Shown: positions 7,233 to 14,433, counted from the first letter of the stretch. The stretch is DNA of 21,482 nt from Sphingobacterium thalpophilum (GCA_943325255.2 CALPOS020000010.1:1-21482), one strand, 5' to 3'. Numbers and translations are program-made. Notes: generated by a model not told the origin, from the letters alone.

Positions 7233-8999
7233 TCAATTAGAGAAATCAGTTTCTAGCGAAAATTGTGAATCGTACAATTTCTTGTAATAGCCGTTTTCTT
7301 TTCCAACCAATTCCAAATGCGTTCCTTGTTCTACAATCAAGCCTCTATCCATAACCACAATCTTGTCGGCGTTTATTATGGTTGCCAATCGATGTGCAAT
7401 CACAATCGAAGTTCTTCCTTCAGTAATTGTTTCTGTCGCTTTTTGAATCAGTTCTTCCGAGTGGGTGTCGATAGAAGAAGTCGCTTCATCTAAAATCAAA
7501 ATACTCGGATTGCTCATATAGGCGCGCAGAAAAGCAATTAGTTGACGTTGCCCTGATGATAACATGACGCCACGTTCTTTGACATTGTAGTCATAATTTT
7601 CAGGTAAACTCATAATGAAATCGTGGACACCAATTTTCTTAGCCGCGCTTATGACTTCTTCTTTGGTGATTTCCGTATTGAAGAGCGTGATGTTATTCAA
7701 TATGGTATCAGCAAAAAGAAATACGTCTTGTAAGACCACCGCAATCTGTTTTCGAATAGAACTCAAACTATAATCTTTAATCGATTCTCCATCAATGCAA
7801 ATTGTTCCGCTATCTATTTCATAAAAACGATTTAATAAGTTGATGATTGTTGACTTTCCAGCACCTGTCGAACCAACAATCGCAATCGTTTCACCGGCAT
7901 TGACGACCAAATCCAGTCCTTTGATGATTTCCTCATTTTCCATATAACTAAATCGCACTGATTTGAATTGAATGTTGCCTTCAAATTTCGGCGCTTCAAT
8001 GGTACCTGTATCCTGAATTTGATCTTGCGTATCAAGGATATCAAAGACCCGATTCGCAGCAATCATCCCCATCTGCATTTCGTTGAATTTATCCGCAATT
8101 TGTCGCAATGGATTGAATAACATGCCAATAAACATCGTATAGGCAAACAAGTCGCCAAAAGTTGTGAAATGATCACTGTTCAAAATATTGATTCCACCGT
8201 ACAATACCACGAAACCAAGTGTCAATGAGGAAATTATATCGGCAATAGGGAAGAAGATCGAGTTGTATAAAATGGTCTTTACCCATGCTTTTCGATGCTT
8301 ATCATTAATCTCGCTGAATTTCTCCGCTTCAATGTCTTCGCGATTAAACAGTTGTACGATTTTCATTCCAGTAACACGTTCCTGCACAAACGTATTCATA
8401 TTCGATACTTGATTTCGCACATCTTCAAATGCGACTTGCATTTTTCGCTGAAAGATTCTTGTAAAAAACACCAGAATTGGCATGGCAACGATGACAATCC
8501 ACGTGAGTTTCCAATTCATATAAAACATAAAAATCAGGACAACGACCATTTTAAGTAAGTCGCTGATAATCATAAACAAACCTTGACTAAAGATCTTCGC
8601 AATTTGCTCAATATCCGAAACGGATCTTGTTACTAACTGTCCAACCGGAGCGTTGTCATAGTATTTCATTTTGAAACGCAACATGTGCTGAAAGAGTTTT
8701 ACACGAATATCTTTGACGATATCTTGTCCCAACCAATTCGCCCAGAGCACGAAATAGAATTGAGAAAAAACCTCGGCCAAAAGCACAATGCCCATCAAGA
8801 CAATGTAAAATAACAAACCTTGCGCATCATGGGTTTTGATATAACCATCTACCGTTTGTTTTAACAAATACGGACGCAATGCTGCGAATACCGAAAGCGA
8901 AATAGCAAAAAAGACAACGCTATTAAACCGCCACTGATAGGGTTTGGTATATTTTAGAATTCGTTTAAAAACGAGTGTATCAAAAACTTTTGCTTTCAT
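7233..8999 (-). CDS. ABC exporter, fused permease and ATPase half-transporter
   Basis: A 588-residue type IV ABC exporter half of the MsbA/multidrug family, which would work as a dimer to expel a lipid or hydrophobic compound. The membrane domain has six helices within about 20-310. The ATPase domain has Walker A GSTGAGKS (376-383), the Q-loop Gln424 (VVLQDVFLF), signature LSSGQ (480-484), Walker B ILILDE (500-505) with the D-loop SSID, and the switch His536 (IAHR). LSSGQ replaces the usual LSGGQ; this variant occurs in active exporters and does not imply inactivity. The substrate cannot be read from sequence. The start codon sits 8 nt from the boundary of a repeat element that fills the whole gap to truA, so its leader or promoter must lie in that element or in truA. 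Confidence 0.93.
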   Translation of the reverse strand: MKAKVFDTLVFKRILKYTKPYQWRFNSVVFFAISLSVFAALRPYLLKQTVDGYIKTHDAQGLLFYIVLMGIVLLAEVFSQFYFVLWANWLGQDIVKDIRVKLFQHMLRFKMKYYDNAPVGQLVTRSVSDIEQIAKIFSQGLFMIISDLLKMVVVLIFMFYMNWKLTWIVIVAMPILVFFTRIFQRKMQVAFEDVRNQVSNMNTFVQERVTGMKIVQLFNREDIEAEKFSEINDKHRKAWVKTILYNSIFFPIADIISSLTLGFVVLYGGINILNSDHFTTFGDLFAYTMFIGMLFNPLRQIADKFNEMQMGMIAANRVFDILDTQDQIQDTGTIEAPKFEGNIQFKSVRFSYMENEEIIKGLDLVVNAGETIAIVGSTGAGKSTIINLLNRFYEIDSGTICIDGESIKDYSLSSIRKQIAVVLQDVFLFADTILNNITLFNTEITKEEVISAAKKIGVHDFIMSLPENYDYNVKERGVMLSSGQRQLIAFLRAYMSNPSILILDEATSSIDTHSEELIQKATETITEGRTSIVIAHRLATIINADKIVVMDRGLIVEQGTHLELVGKENGYYKKLYDSQFSLETDFSN

Positions 9000-9007
9000 G
9001 TTTTTTT

Positions 9008-9131
9008 GAAGCTATTCCTGCTGTCCGCTTTATCTTTTTTGCCTGTCACCCTGAGCGCAGTCGAAGGGCTTTTCCAAGGCAAAAAAGGATGCCATTTCCA
9101 CCCGCCTTGCCGTGAGGCAGGTCAGGGCTAG
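9008..9131 (-). repeat. Intergenic repeat element, copy A (reverse orientation)
   Basis: About 124 bp, collinear with copy B at 10061-10169 on the other strand. Shared blocks in order are CTAGCCC; TGGAA then ATCCTTTTTTG; a 27-nt block with the core TCGACTGCGCTC (24 of 27 identical); and a 34-nt block beginning CAAAAAAGAT and ending GGAATAGCTTC. Copy A has an extra segment between the first two blocks holding its own small hairpin (about 9101-9121). ATCTTTTTTGCCT (9032-9044) pairs with AGGCAAAAAAGGAT (9077-9090) with one bulged G. The TAG stop of truA (9128-9130) lies inside the first block. Confidence 0.8.
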
Positions 9132-9868
9132 GGTTTTACGTAATCATAGGCGATTTCGGTCAAATATAATCCGTGAGCTGGCACCGAAAACCCAGCTTCA
9201 CTTCGATTTTTACTTTCTAGAATCGCTTGAAAATCAACTCGTGTAATTTTGTGCAAACCTACATTAATCAAAGTCCCGACGATTGCTCTGACCATATTGC
9301 GTAAAAAACGATCTGCCGAGATGGTAAAAATAAGCTTATTTTCGTCTTGTGACCATTGGGCAATCGTAACCTTGCAATTAAAAGTGTTGACGTCTGTATT
9401 CACTTTAGAAAAACACTCAAAATCGGTGTGCGTCAACAACAATTTTGCGGCTTCATTCATGGCGTCTACATCAAGTTGTGATGTAGAATACCAACTCAAA
9501 TCTGCCAAAAACGGATTTTTGAAAGTATGAATGTGGTATTCATAGGTTCGTTTTGTTGCGTCAAATCGCGCATGTGCGGTGTCATGTACAGCAATGATTT
9601 CATGAACTGCAATATCTTTGAGAAGAAACGAATTGAGTTTGTGCACCAAATTTCCCGAATCGATTGCAATTTCTGTGTCAAAATGAGCGTACATTATTTT
9701 CGCGTGAACACCCGTGTCTGTTCTTCCGGCGCCCATCAACTCAATAGGGCAATTCAGAACAGTCGTCATCGCTTTAGTCAACGTTTCTTGAACGGTTACC
9801 GCATTGGGCTGTACTTGCCAACCGTGATAATTTGTGCCGTTGTATGAAAATCTGATGAAGTAACGCAT
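9128..9868 (-). CDS. truA: tRNA pseudouridine synthase A
   Basis: Converts uridines 38-40 in the anticodon stem of tRNAs to pseudouridine. The 246-residue protein has the N-terminal RFSYNGTNYHGWQVQ and the catalytic Asp51 in GAGRTDTGVHA. It also has the ARFDATKRTYEYHI strand pair with its conserved RxY, and FLRNMVRAIVGTLINVG near the C-terminus. Length and motifs are normal for bacterial TruA. The final codons AAA CCC TAG run straight into repeat copy A, which supplies the stop codon; the protein may therefore have had its last residues redefined by insertion of the element (inference). An exact -7 element lies at 9929-9936, and the leader between holds short degenerate repeats. Confidence 0.95.
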   Translation of the reverse strand: MRYFIRFSYNGTNYHGWQVQPNAVTVQETLTKAMTTVLNCPIELMGAGRTDTGVHAKIMYAHFDTEIAIDSGNLVHKLNSFLLKDIAVHEIIAVHDTAHARFDATKRTYEYHIHTFKNPFLADLSWYSTSQLDVDAMNEAAKLLLTHTDFECFSKVNTDVNTFNCKVTIAQWSQDENKLIFTISADRFLRNMVRAIVGTLINVGLHKITRVDFQAILESKNRSEAGFSVPAHGLYLTEIAYDYVKP

Positions 9869-9874
9869 AAAGAA

Positions 9875-9918
9875 AGTTGTCGGTTGTGAGTTGTCGGTTT
9901 TCGGTTATGGGTAGTTGG
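9875..9918. repeat. Degenerate AGTTGTCGGTT repeats in the truA leader
   Basis: AGTTGTCGGTT occurs twice exactly, at 9875-9885 and 9889-9899, followed by decayed copies (TTTCGGTTATGG, GTAGTTGG). The tract lies between the truA -7 element and the truA start, so it would be transcribed as most of the 5' leader. Its function is unknown; it looks like simple-sequence expansion. Confidence 0.6.
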
Positions 9919-9928
9919 TATGCGTGTG

Positions 9929-9936
9929 CAAATATA
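9929..9936 (-). promoter_or_regulatory. -7 element of truA
   Basis: The minus strand reads TATATTTG followed by CACACG, an exact TAnnTTTG match about 60 nt before the truA start. No clear TTG is seen at -33. The gap 9869-10219 otherwise holds the short repeats at 9875-9918, repeat copy B at 10061-10169 and AT-rich sequence without a gene. Confidence 0.5.
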
Positions 9937-10060
9937 CTTATTAATAGAATTGATTTTGAAATTGGGAATGGTAAGTAAATGTTAATTTGGGTAATGCTAG
10001 ATTGACTTGTAAATACAAATTTTTGATTTGGAAAGAGAATGTTTATTTTTACAGCAAAGC

Positions 10061-10169
10061 CTAGCCCCGATGGAAGGGAAAATCCTTTTTTGTTTTTTCG
10101 AATAGCCCCTCGACTGCGCTCGGGCTGACAAAAAACAAAAAAGATTGGAATGATAGCGGGAATAGCTCC
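10061..10169 (+). repeat. Intergenic repeat element, copy B (forward orientation)
   Basis: A 109-bp counterpart of copy A, inverted relative to it, so the pair brackets truA. T6-G-T6 (10086-10098) pairs with A6-C-A6 (10130-10142) in a 13-bp stem. It is extended by C85-G143 and, past one bulged C, by AT/AT, the same bulge position as in copy A. Inside the loop a second hairpin forms, CTCGA with TCGGG around CTGCGC (10109-10125). It lies about 50 nt upstream of the phosphoesterase gene. Confidence 0.8.
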
Positions 10170-10219
10170 GAAATAGATTCAAACTAAATCCTGAAGAAAC
10201 TGAAATAAATTCAGCTTAA

Positions 10220-10714
10220 ATGAAAAAAATCCTTTTACTTTCCGACACCCACAGTCACCTGGATGAGGTGATTTTGAAATATGTCAATCAAGCCGATGAA
10301 GTTTGGCATGCGGGCGATATTGGAAATATAGCGGTGACGGATACTTTAAAAAAACACAAGCCGTTACGTGCTGTCTATGGCAATATTGACGATGACAAAG
10401 CGCGCATGGAGTTTTCGTTGCACAATCGTTTTTTTTGTGAAGGTGTCGACGTTTGGATCACCCACATAGGTGGTTATCCAGATAAGTACAATCAGGACAT
10501 TAGAGCGGAAATTACCAAGAATCCGCCTAAACTTTTTATTTGTGGGCATTCGCATATTTTGAAAGTGATTTATGATAAGAAATTGCAGCTGTTGCACATG
10601 AATCCGGGAGCCGCAGGAAAAAGTGGATTTCATCAAGTCCGAACCATGTTGCGATTTGTGATTGATGGGGAAGCGATTAGGGATTTGGAGATTGTGGAGC
10701 TTGGGAAGAAGTAG
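10220..10714 (+). CDS. YfcE/MJ0936-family metallophosphoesterase
   Basis: A 164-residue single-domain calcineurin-like phosphoesterase, probably cytoplasmic because no signal peptide is present. All metal-ligand motifs of the family are visible: DTH (Asp9, His11), HAGD (Asp33), GNID (Asn55), THIGG (His82) and GHSH (His110, His112). The MNPGAAG turn near the C-terminus is typical of the MJ0936/YfcE group, small phosphodiesterases whose physiological substrates are mostly unknown. No close TAnnTTTG is seen upstream, where repeat copy B sits; a small CTGAA/TTCAG hairpin just precedes the start. The TAG stop codon is also the first three bases of an octamer-repeat tract. Confidence 0.9.
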   Translation: MKKILLLSDTHSHLDEVILKYVNQADEVWHAGDIGNIAVTDTLKKHKPLRAVYGNIDDDKARMEFSLHNRFFCEGVDVWITHIGGYPDKYNQDIRAEITKNPPKLFICGHSHILKVIYDKKLQLLHMNPGAAGKSGFHQVRTMLRFVIDGEAIRDLEIVELGKK

Positions 10715-10848
10715 CTGAGTTGCTGAGTAACTGAGATACTGAGTTTGTTTTGTAGTAACGAGAAGTTTGTATTCCAATGATGAAATAGTGCGTTATTTTT
10801 ATTTTAGATTGACTCAGCAACTCAGGTACTCAGAATCTCAGTAACTCT
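10712..10848. repeat. Octamer-period repeats forming a long inverted repeat
   Basis: Four consecutive octamers NNNCTGAG occupy 10712-10743. Four CTCAG cores, again at exact 8-nt spacing, occupy 10813-10841, followed by a partial fifth. The arms are mutually complementary; the best register gives a 14-bp perfect pairing of 10715-10728 with 10812-10825, enclosing 83 nt. There is no gene in the tract. The first octamer contains the stop codon of the phosphoesterase gene. Confidence 0.8.
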
Positions 10849-10857
10849 AAAAGCAAA

Positions 10858-10885
10858 AAAAACCCAGACATTTGTCCAGGTTTTT
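10858..10885. terminator. Bidirectional terminator between the phosphoesterase and DUF4293 genes
   Basis: AAAAACC (10858-10864) pairs with GGTTTTT (10879-10885). A 2x2 internal loop and a further 4-bp stem (GACA with TGTC) close on a tiny loop. A-rich and T-rich flanks give a T tract on both strands, so it can serve the two convergent genes. Confidence 0.65.
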
Positions 10886-10915
10886 CTTCGCACTAAATAA
10901 ACTAAGTTCATAGGT

Positions 10916-11329
10916 TTATCTCAATCGGTCAACAGATTTTACGAGATCTTCATCCTTTTGGATGGCTTTGTTAGCCAACACTAAAAAAACGATAGCAATA
11001 ATTGGTAGAAACATCCCAATACCCTTCTCAGAAACAGCAACTGCTTCTCCAGATAGATTTAGCGAACGATATACAAATAAGCCTAATAAAATTAAATTTA
11101 ATATGATATTCAATCTGCCTAAGACAAATTGATGTTGTCTTTTTTTATAAAACAAGATGCTCAACAGCGATAATGAAGTGCTTAATCCAAAAATGATGGA
11201 GTATAACTGATAGGTCATAAACATTTCAGTTTTTCCGTCGCTTAACTTCCATAATGAAAAAACGAAAGGTAAAATTCCAGTTACAATAAAGGCTAATGCC
11301 AAGTAAACCGTCTGTATTCTTTGAATCAT
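10916..11329 (-). CDS. DUF4293 family membrane protein
   Basis: A 137-residue integral membrane protein with four predicted helices: about 6-28, 38-61, 71-91 and 105-125. The start MIQRIQTVYL and the overall plan match the Bacteroidota-specific DUF4293 family, whose function is unknown. The open frame extends 35 codons upstream, but that extension lacks membrane character and contains an exact TATTTTTG promoter element at 11349-11356, so the ATG at 11329 is preferred. It is divergent from rho, a neighbour pairing I believe is common in Flavobacterium (from memory, not checked). Confidence 0.8.
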   Translation of the reverse strand: MIQRIQTVYLALAFIVTGILPFVFSLWKLSDGKTEMFMTYQLYSIIFGLSTSLSLLSILFYKKRQHQFVLGRLNIILNLILLGLFVYRSLNLSGEAVAVSEKGIGMFLPIIAIVFLVLANKAIQKDEDLVKSVDRLR

Positions 11330-11348
11330 TTTTTGTTTTATTGTGTCA

Positions 11349-11356
11349 CAAAAATA
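11349..11356 (-). promoter_or_regulatory. -7 element of the DUF4293 gene
   Basis: The minus strand reads TATTTTTG, an exact TAnnTTTG match 20 nt before the ATG at 11329. A TTTG lies 14 nt further upstream, closer than the usual -33 spacing. Confidence 0.45.
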
Positions 11357-11445
11357 TATTTTCTTTTTTACAAATGCTATTGTATGATAATTTTTTATTC
11401 GTATTATTGCATAACTAATTCGTAAGTACTTCATTTTACGACCTG

Positions 11446-11475
11446 TTCACCACAAATTTTTTCACTACAATTTTT
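11446..11475 (+). repeat. Tandem 15-nt repeat in the rho upstream region
   Basis: Two adjoining units, TTCACCACAAATTTT (11446-11460) and TTCACTACAATTTTT (11461-11475), identical at 13 of 15 positions, end 38 nt before the rho ATG. The region 11357-11513 contains no exact TAnnTTTG for rho, so this tract may be part of its promoter, operator or leader. Confidence 0.5.
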
Positions 11476-11513
11476 TAGAAAAATCCAAATCAATCTAAAT
11501 TCAAATAACATTC

Positions 11514-13253
11514 ATGTTTGATATTTCTGTATTAAAAGAAATGAAGCTGACTGAGCTTCAAGATATTGCTAAATTGGCAAAAACAATCAAGTTTGCCGGA
11601 GTCAAGAAAGAAGCTTTGATTGCCATGATTATTGAAAATCAAAAGGCTAGTGAAGTAAATGATAACCACAAGCTTGCTAAAGAGAATAATTCGGAGGAGA
11701 AATCAAAGAGAGTGAGAATTACTGCTGATAAAAAACCTGCCATTACGAAGTCAGCTACTCTTTTTTCCGATGAAGAGCCAGCAGCAGTTGCGGAGCCAGC
11801 ACCGAACGAAATGTCTCAATCGACTGAGGTAAATCCCGCCCAAAAAGGACCTAAAGTGGTCAAGTTTAAGAAAGCGGATTACGAAAAGAAAGTCGCCAAT
11901 AAAATAGAGAAGTCTACAATATTAGAACCAATTGGTTCTGAAGAAAACGAATCGACAGAAAAAACTGTGGAAGTAAGCCAAGATTCAGTGCAGGAAAAAA
12001 AGATTAATCCCAATCAACAGCACAAGCAGAACCCAAACCAGAATCAGAATCAAAACGGCAACGGAAACCAAAACGGAAATCAAAATCCGAATTTCAAAAA
12101 TAAAAAGAACAACAACTTCAGAGATGCTGATTTTGAGTTTGATGGGATTATAGAGAGCGAAGGCGTTTTGGAAATGATGCCGGACGGATATGGTTTCTTG
12201 CGTTCCTCAGATTATAATTATTTGGCTTCACCTGATGATATTTATTTGTCTACTTCGCAAATTCGTTTGTTTGGTTTAAAAACGGGCGATACCGTAAAAG
12301 GAGTCGTGCGTCCACCAAAAGAAGGAGAGAAGTTTTTTCCTTTAGTGCGCGTTCTCAAAATTAATGGTCATGATCCGCAAGTAGTGAGAGACCGTGTTTC
12401 TTTTGAACATTTGACACCAGTTTTTCCAACCGAGAAATTCAAAATAGCCGAGAAAGGCAGCTCGATTTCAACCCGTATTATTGATTTATTTTCGCCAATT
12501 GGTAAAGGCCAACGTGGAATGATTGTGGCGCAACCCAAAACAGGTAAGACGATGTTGCTGAAAGACATTGCCAATGCGATTGCGGCAAATCATCCCGAAG
12601 TGTATTTATTGGTTTTGCTGATTGATGAACGTCCAGAGGAAGTTACCGATATGCAGCGGTCTGTTCGTGGAGAAGTCATTGCGTCAACCTTTGATAGAGA
12701 ACCACAAGAGCATGTAAAGATTGCCAATATTGTTTTAGAGAAAGCGAAACGTTTGGTAGAATGCGGTCACGATGTCGTGATATTGTTAGACTCGATTACA
12801 CGTTTAGCGCGAGCATACAACACAGTGCAACCCGCATCAGGTAAAGTATTGAGCGGTGGAGTAGATGCGAATGCATTGCAAAAACCGAAACGATTCTTCG
12901 GAGCGGCTCGTAATGTTGAAAATGGAGGTTCGTTGAGTATCATTGCTACGGCATTGACCGAAACAGGTTCGAAAATGGATGAGGTGATTTTTGAGGAATT
13001 CAAAGGAACTGGAAACATGGAACTGCAATTGGATCGTAAGATTGCCAACAAACGTATTTTTCCAGCTATTGATTTGACCTCGTCAAGTACGCGTCGAGAT
13101 GACTTATTATTAGATGAAAAAACATTGCAACGCATGTGGATTATGCGAAAATATTTAGCAGATATGAATCCTGTTGAGGCGATGGATTTTATAAATGATC
13201 GTTTCAAGAAAACAAGAAACAACGATGAGTTTTTGATTTCGATGAATGATTAA
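11514..13253 (+). CDS. rho: Transcription termination factor Rho with Asn/Gln-rich insert
   Basis: Hexameric RNA-dependent ATPase that ends transcription at Rho-dependent sites. The 579 residues compare with about 420 in E. coli; the excess is an insertion between the N-terminal helical Rho domain (about 5-43) and the cold-shock RNA-binding domain (about 210-285, with EMMPDGYGFLRS). The insert (about 45-205) is first charged and Ala/Pro/Glu-rich, then Asn/Gln-rich at 165-201. The ATPase core shows Walker A QPKTGKT (340-346), DERPEEVTDM, Walker B VILLD (422-426), the Q-loop SGKVLSGGVD and the R-loop GTGNMELQLDRK. Long disordered inserts are known in Bacteroidota Rho, and in Bacteroides one was reported to drive condensate formation. 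No recognisable Shine-Dalgarno precedes the ATG. Confidence 0.97.
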   Translation: MFDISVLKEMKLTELQDIAKLAKTIKFAGVKKEALIAMIIENQKASEVNDNHKLAKENNSEEKSKRVRITADKKPAITKSATLFSDEEPAAVAEPAPNEMSQSTEVNPAQKGPKVVKFKKADYEKKVANKIEKSTILEPIGSEENESTEKTVEVSQDSVQEKKINPNQQHKQNPNQNQNQNGNGNQNGNQNPNFKNKKNNNFRDADFEFDGIIESEGVLEMMPDGYGFLRSSDYNYLASPDDIYLSTSQIRLFGLKTGDTVKGVVRPPKEGEKFFPLVRVLKINGHDPQVVRDRVSFEHLTPVFPTEKFKIAEKGSSISTRIIDLFSPIGKGQRGMIVAQPKTGKTMLLKDIANAIAANHPEVYLLVLLIDERPEEVTDMQRSVRGEVIASTFDREPQEHVKIANIVLEKAKRLVECGHDVVILLDSITRLARAYNTVQPASGKVLSGGVDANALQKPKRFFGAARNVENGGSLSIIATALTETGSKMDEVIFEEFKGTGNMELQLDRKIANKRIFPAIDLTSSSTRRDDLLLDEKTLQRMWIMRKYLADMNPVEAMDFINDRFKKTRNNDEFLISMND

Positions 13254-13272
13254 ATCATAGTTTTAAAATAAT

Positions 13273-13316
13273 TTAGCCACGAATACACAAATTAATTATG
13301 GTGTGTTCGTGGCTAA
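13273..13316. terminator. Strong hairpin between rho and the convergent endonuclease gene
   Basis: TTAGCCACGAATACAC (13273-13288) pairs with GTGTGTTCGTGGCTAA (13301-13316): 16 bp with a single T-G wobble and a 12-nt AT-only loop apart from one G. It lies 20 nt after the rho stop and 26 nt after the end of the convergent gene. Flanks are T-rich only in part (TTGCTTTT on plus), so it is a probable bidirectional terminator but could also be a dispersed repeat. Confidence 0.6.
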
Positions 13317-13341
13317 TTGCTTTTAAGAAGTTTTCCGAAGA

Positions 13342-14433
13342 CTAATTCACAATTACTTTTCTTGTGGTCGTTTGTGAATTAGTACTTAGTTTTATGAAGT
13401 AAAAACCTTGTGGTAAATTTTCTAATGTATAGGAATGATTTACAGATACTGGTTCTCTATATTCTTGAACCAATTGTCCATTTGTATTAAGAAGTTGAAT
13501 GGAATCGAATGGAATATCTGATGTTATATTGACTTGATTATTCTGTGTCGGGTTTGGATAAACAGTAACTGAACTAAACAAATCAACGCTAGTAGTTGTA
13601 GATAGAGCGGGCCATCTGTTTTCGGCAGGAGTTCCACCCCAAATTAACGTCGCTAAATACGGATTGTCAATAAAAGGATTGCGATTTCCTTGTGCGAAAA
13701 AATTATCGGTGTTGCCCAAGTAGGTGTTTCTTTTATCCTCAAATTCAGATACGGGATCTTCGGCATTCCATTGCAAGAATAAGTCGACCATATTGTTGTC
13801 GGTGCTCACTAAATTTCCAACACCTACATTTCTAGGCAGACATTGATTTCCATAATGCAAGTACATATACATCATCATTCGAGCGATGTCGCCTTTCCAT
13901 TCATCTCCGGGATACCAAGCGCCGTTGAAGTTTCCTGAATTTCCTGAACCAGGTCCAAATTTTAAACTGCCACGATCGGCATTTCTAGTTACATCAGATG
14001 CTCTAAGATGATGCACATCAGCTCCTGGTCCGTCTGATCCTAAATCAGGAATTCCGCGAGATCTTGGGTAAGTATGTTCTCTGTTCCATTGACAAAAATC
14101 TGTTCCGTCATCGAATCTATTTCGTCGGCGATGGTCAGGATAATCACTGGAATTGTCTGGACATATATTGTCACTAAAGCCATACACCAGTAGTACAGTC
14201 TGATTGCTTAAGTCTGTTGGATCACGATCAACTATTTTAATTGCGTCCTCAGCATCTTGATATGTTAATAGTACGGTATGCGTGGTTATTATTTTGTCGC
14301 TCAAGCTTTGTCGTAACGCGGCGCCAGTCTGACTAAAGTTAAATCCATCATAATACGGCGATGCAGGACTTTCTTGTTGAGCAAACCCAAAACTGTACAA
14401 GAATATAATTATTGTGGTGTAAATTTTCTTCAT
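13342..14433 (-). CDS. Secreted endonuclease I family protein with T9SS tail (paralogue 1)
   Basis: A 363-residue secreted nuclease. After a signal peptide (about 1-18, GFAQ) comes an endonuclease I (EndA/NucM, His-Me finger) domain. It has WNREHTYPRS with the likely general base His120, the metal-site region DVHHLRASD with RNADRG, GDIARMMMYM (181-190) and GNRNPFID (249-256). The last about 75 residues, from VYPNPTQNNQ to GFYFIKLS and RKVIVN, are a type A T9SS sorting domain, so the enzyme is exported across the outer membrane and released or surface-anchored. The likely role is degradation of extracellular DNA. It has a paralogue directly upstream but its own unit, with a terminator in between. 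TAGATTTA at 14451-14458 (minus) is a possible -7 element with one mismatch. Confidence 0.9.
   Translation of the reverse strand: MKKIYTTIIIFLYSFGFAQQESPASPYYDGFNFSQTGAALRQSLSDKIITTHTVLLTYQDAEDAIKIVDRDPTDLSNQTVLLVYGFSDNICPDNSSDYPDHRRRNRFDDGTDFCQWNREHTYPRSRGIPDLGSDGPGADVHHLRASDVTRNADRGSLKFGPGSGNSGNFNGAWYPGDEWKGDIARMMMYMYLHYGNQCLPRNVGVGNLVSTDNNMVDLFLQWNAEDPVSEFEDKRNTYLGNTDNFFAQGNRNPFIDNPYLATLIWGGTPAENRWPALSTTTSVDLFSSVTVYPNPTQNNQVNITSDIPFDSIQLLNTNGQLVQEYREPVSVNHSYTLENLPQGFYFIKLSTNSQTTTRKVIVN

Noticed and set aside
9032..9090. Stem of repeat copy A as an intrinsic terminator of truA
   Set aside because: In the direction of truA transcription the 3' arm is followed by A-rich, not T-rich, sequence, and the loop is over 30 nt.
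9997..10182. Minus-strand 61-codon open frame
   Set aside because: It consists mostly of repeat copy B in reverse; the peptide has no family character.
10364..10777. Minus-strand open frame of 137 codons opposite the phosphoesterase
   Set aside because: It is antisense to all later metal-binding motifs of a clear YfcE-like gene and starts inside the octamer-repeat region.
10712..10848. Octamer array as a CRISPR-like array
   Set aside because: The repeat core is 5 nt with 3-nt spacers in inverted blocks, with no cas genes nearby; this is not CRISPR architecture.
11330..11434. 35-codon N-terminal extension of the DUF4293 gene
   Set aside because: It contains an exact TATTTTTG promoter element, and the family start MIQRIQ lies at 11329.
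12767..13222. Minus-strand open frame of 151 codons inside rho
   Set aside because: It is antisense to the most conserved part of the Rho ATPase core and has no recognisable domain.
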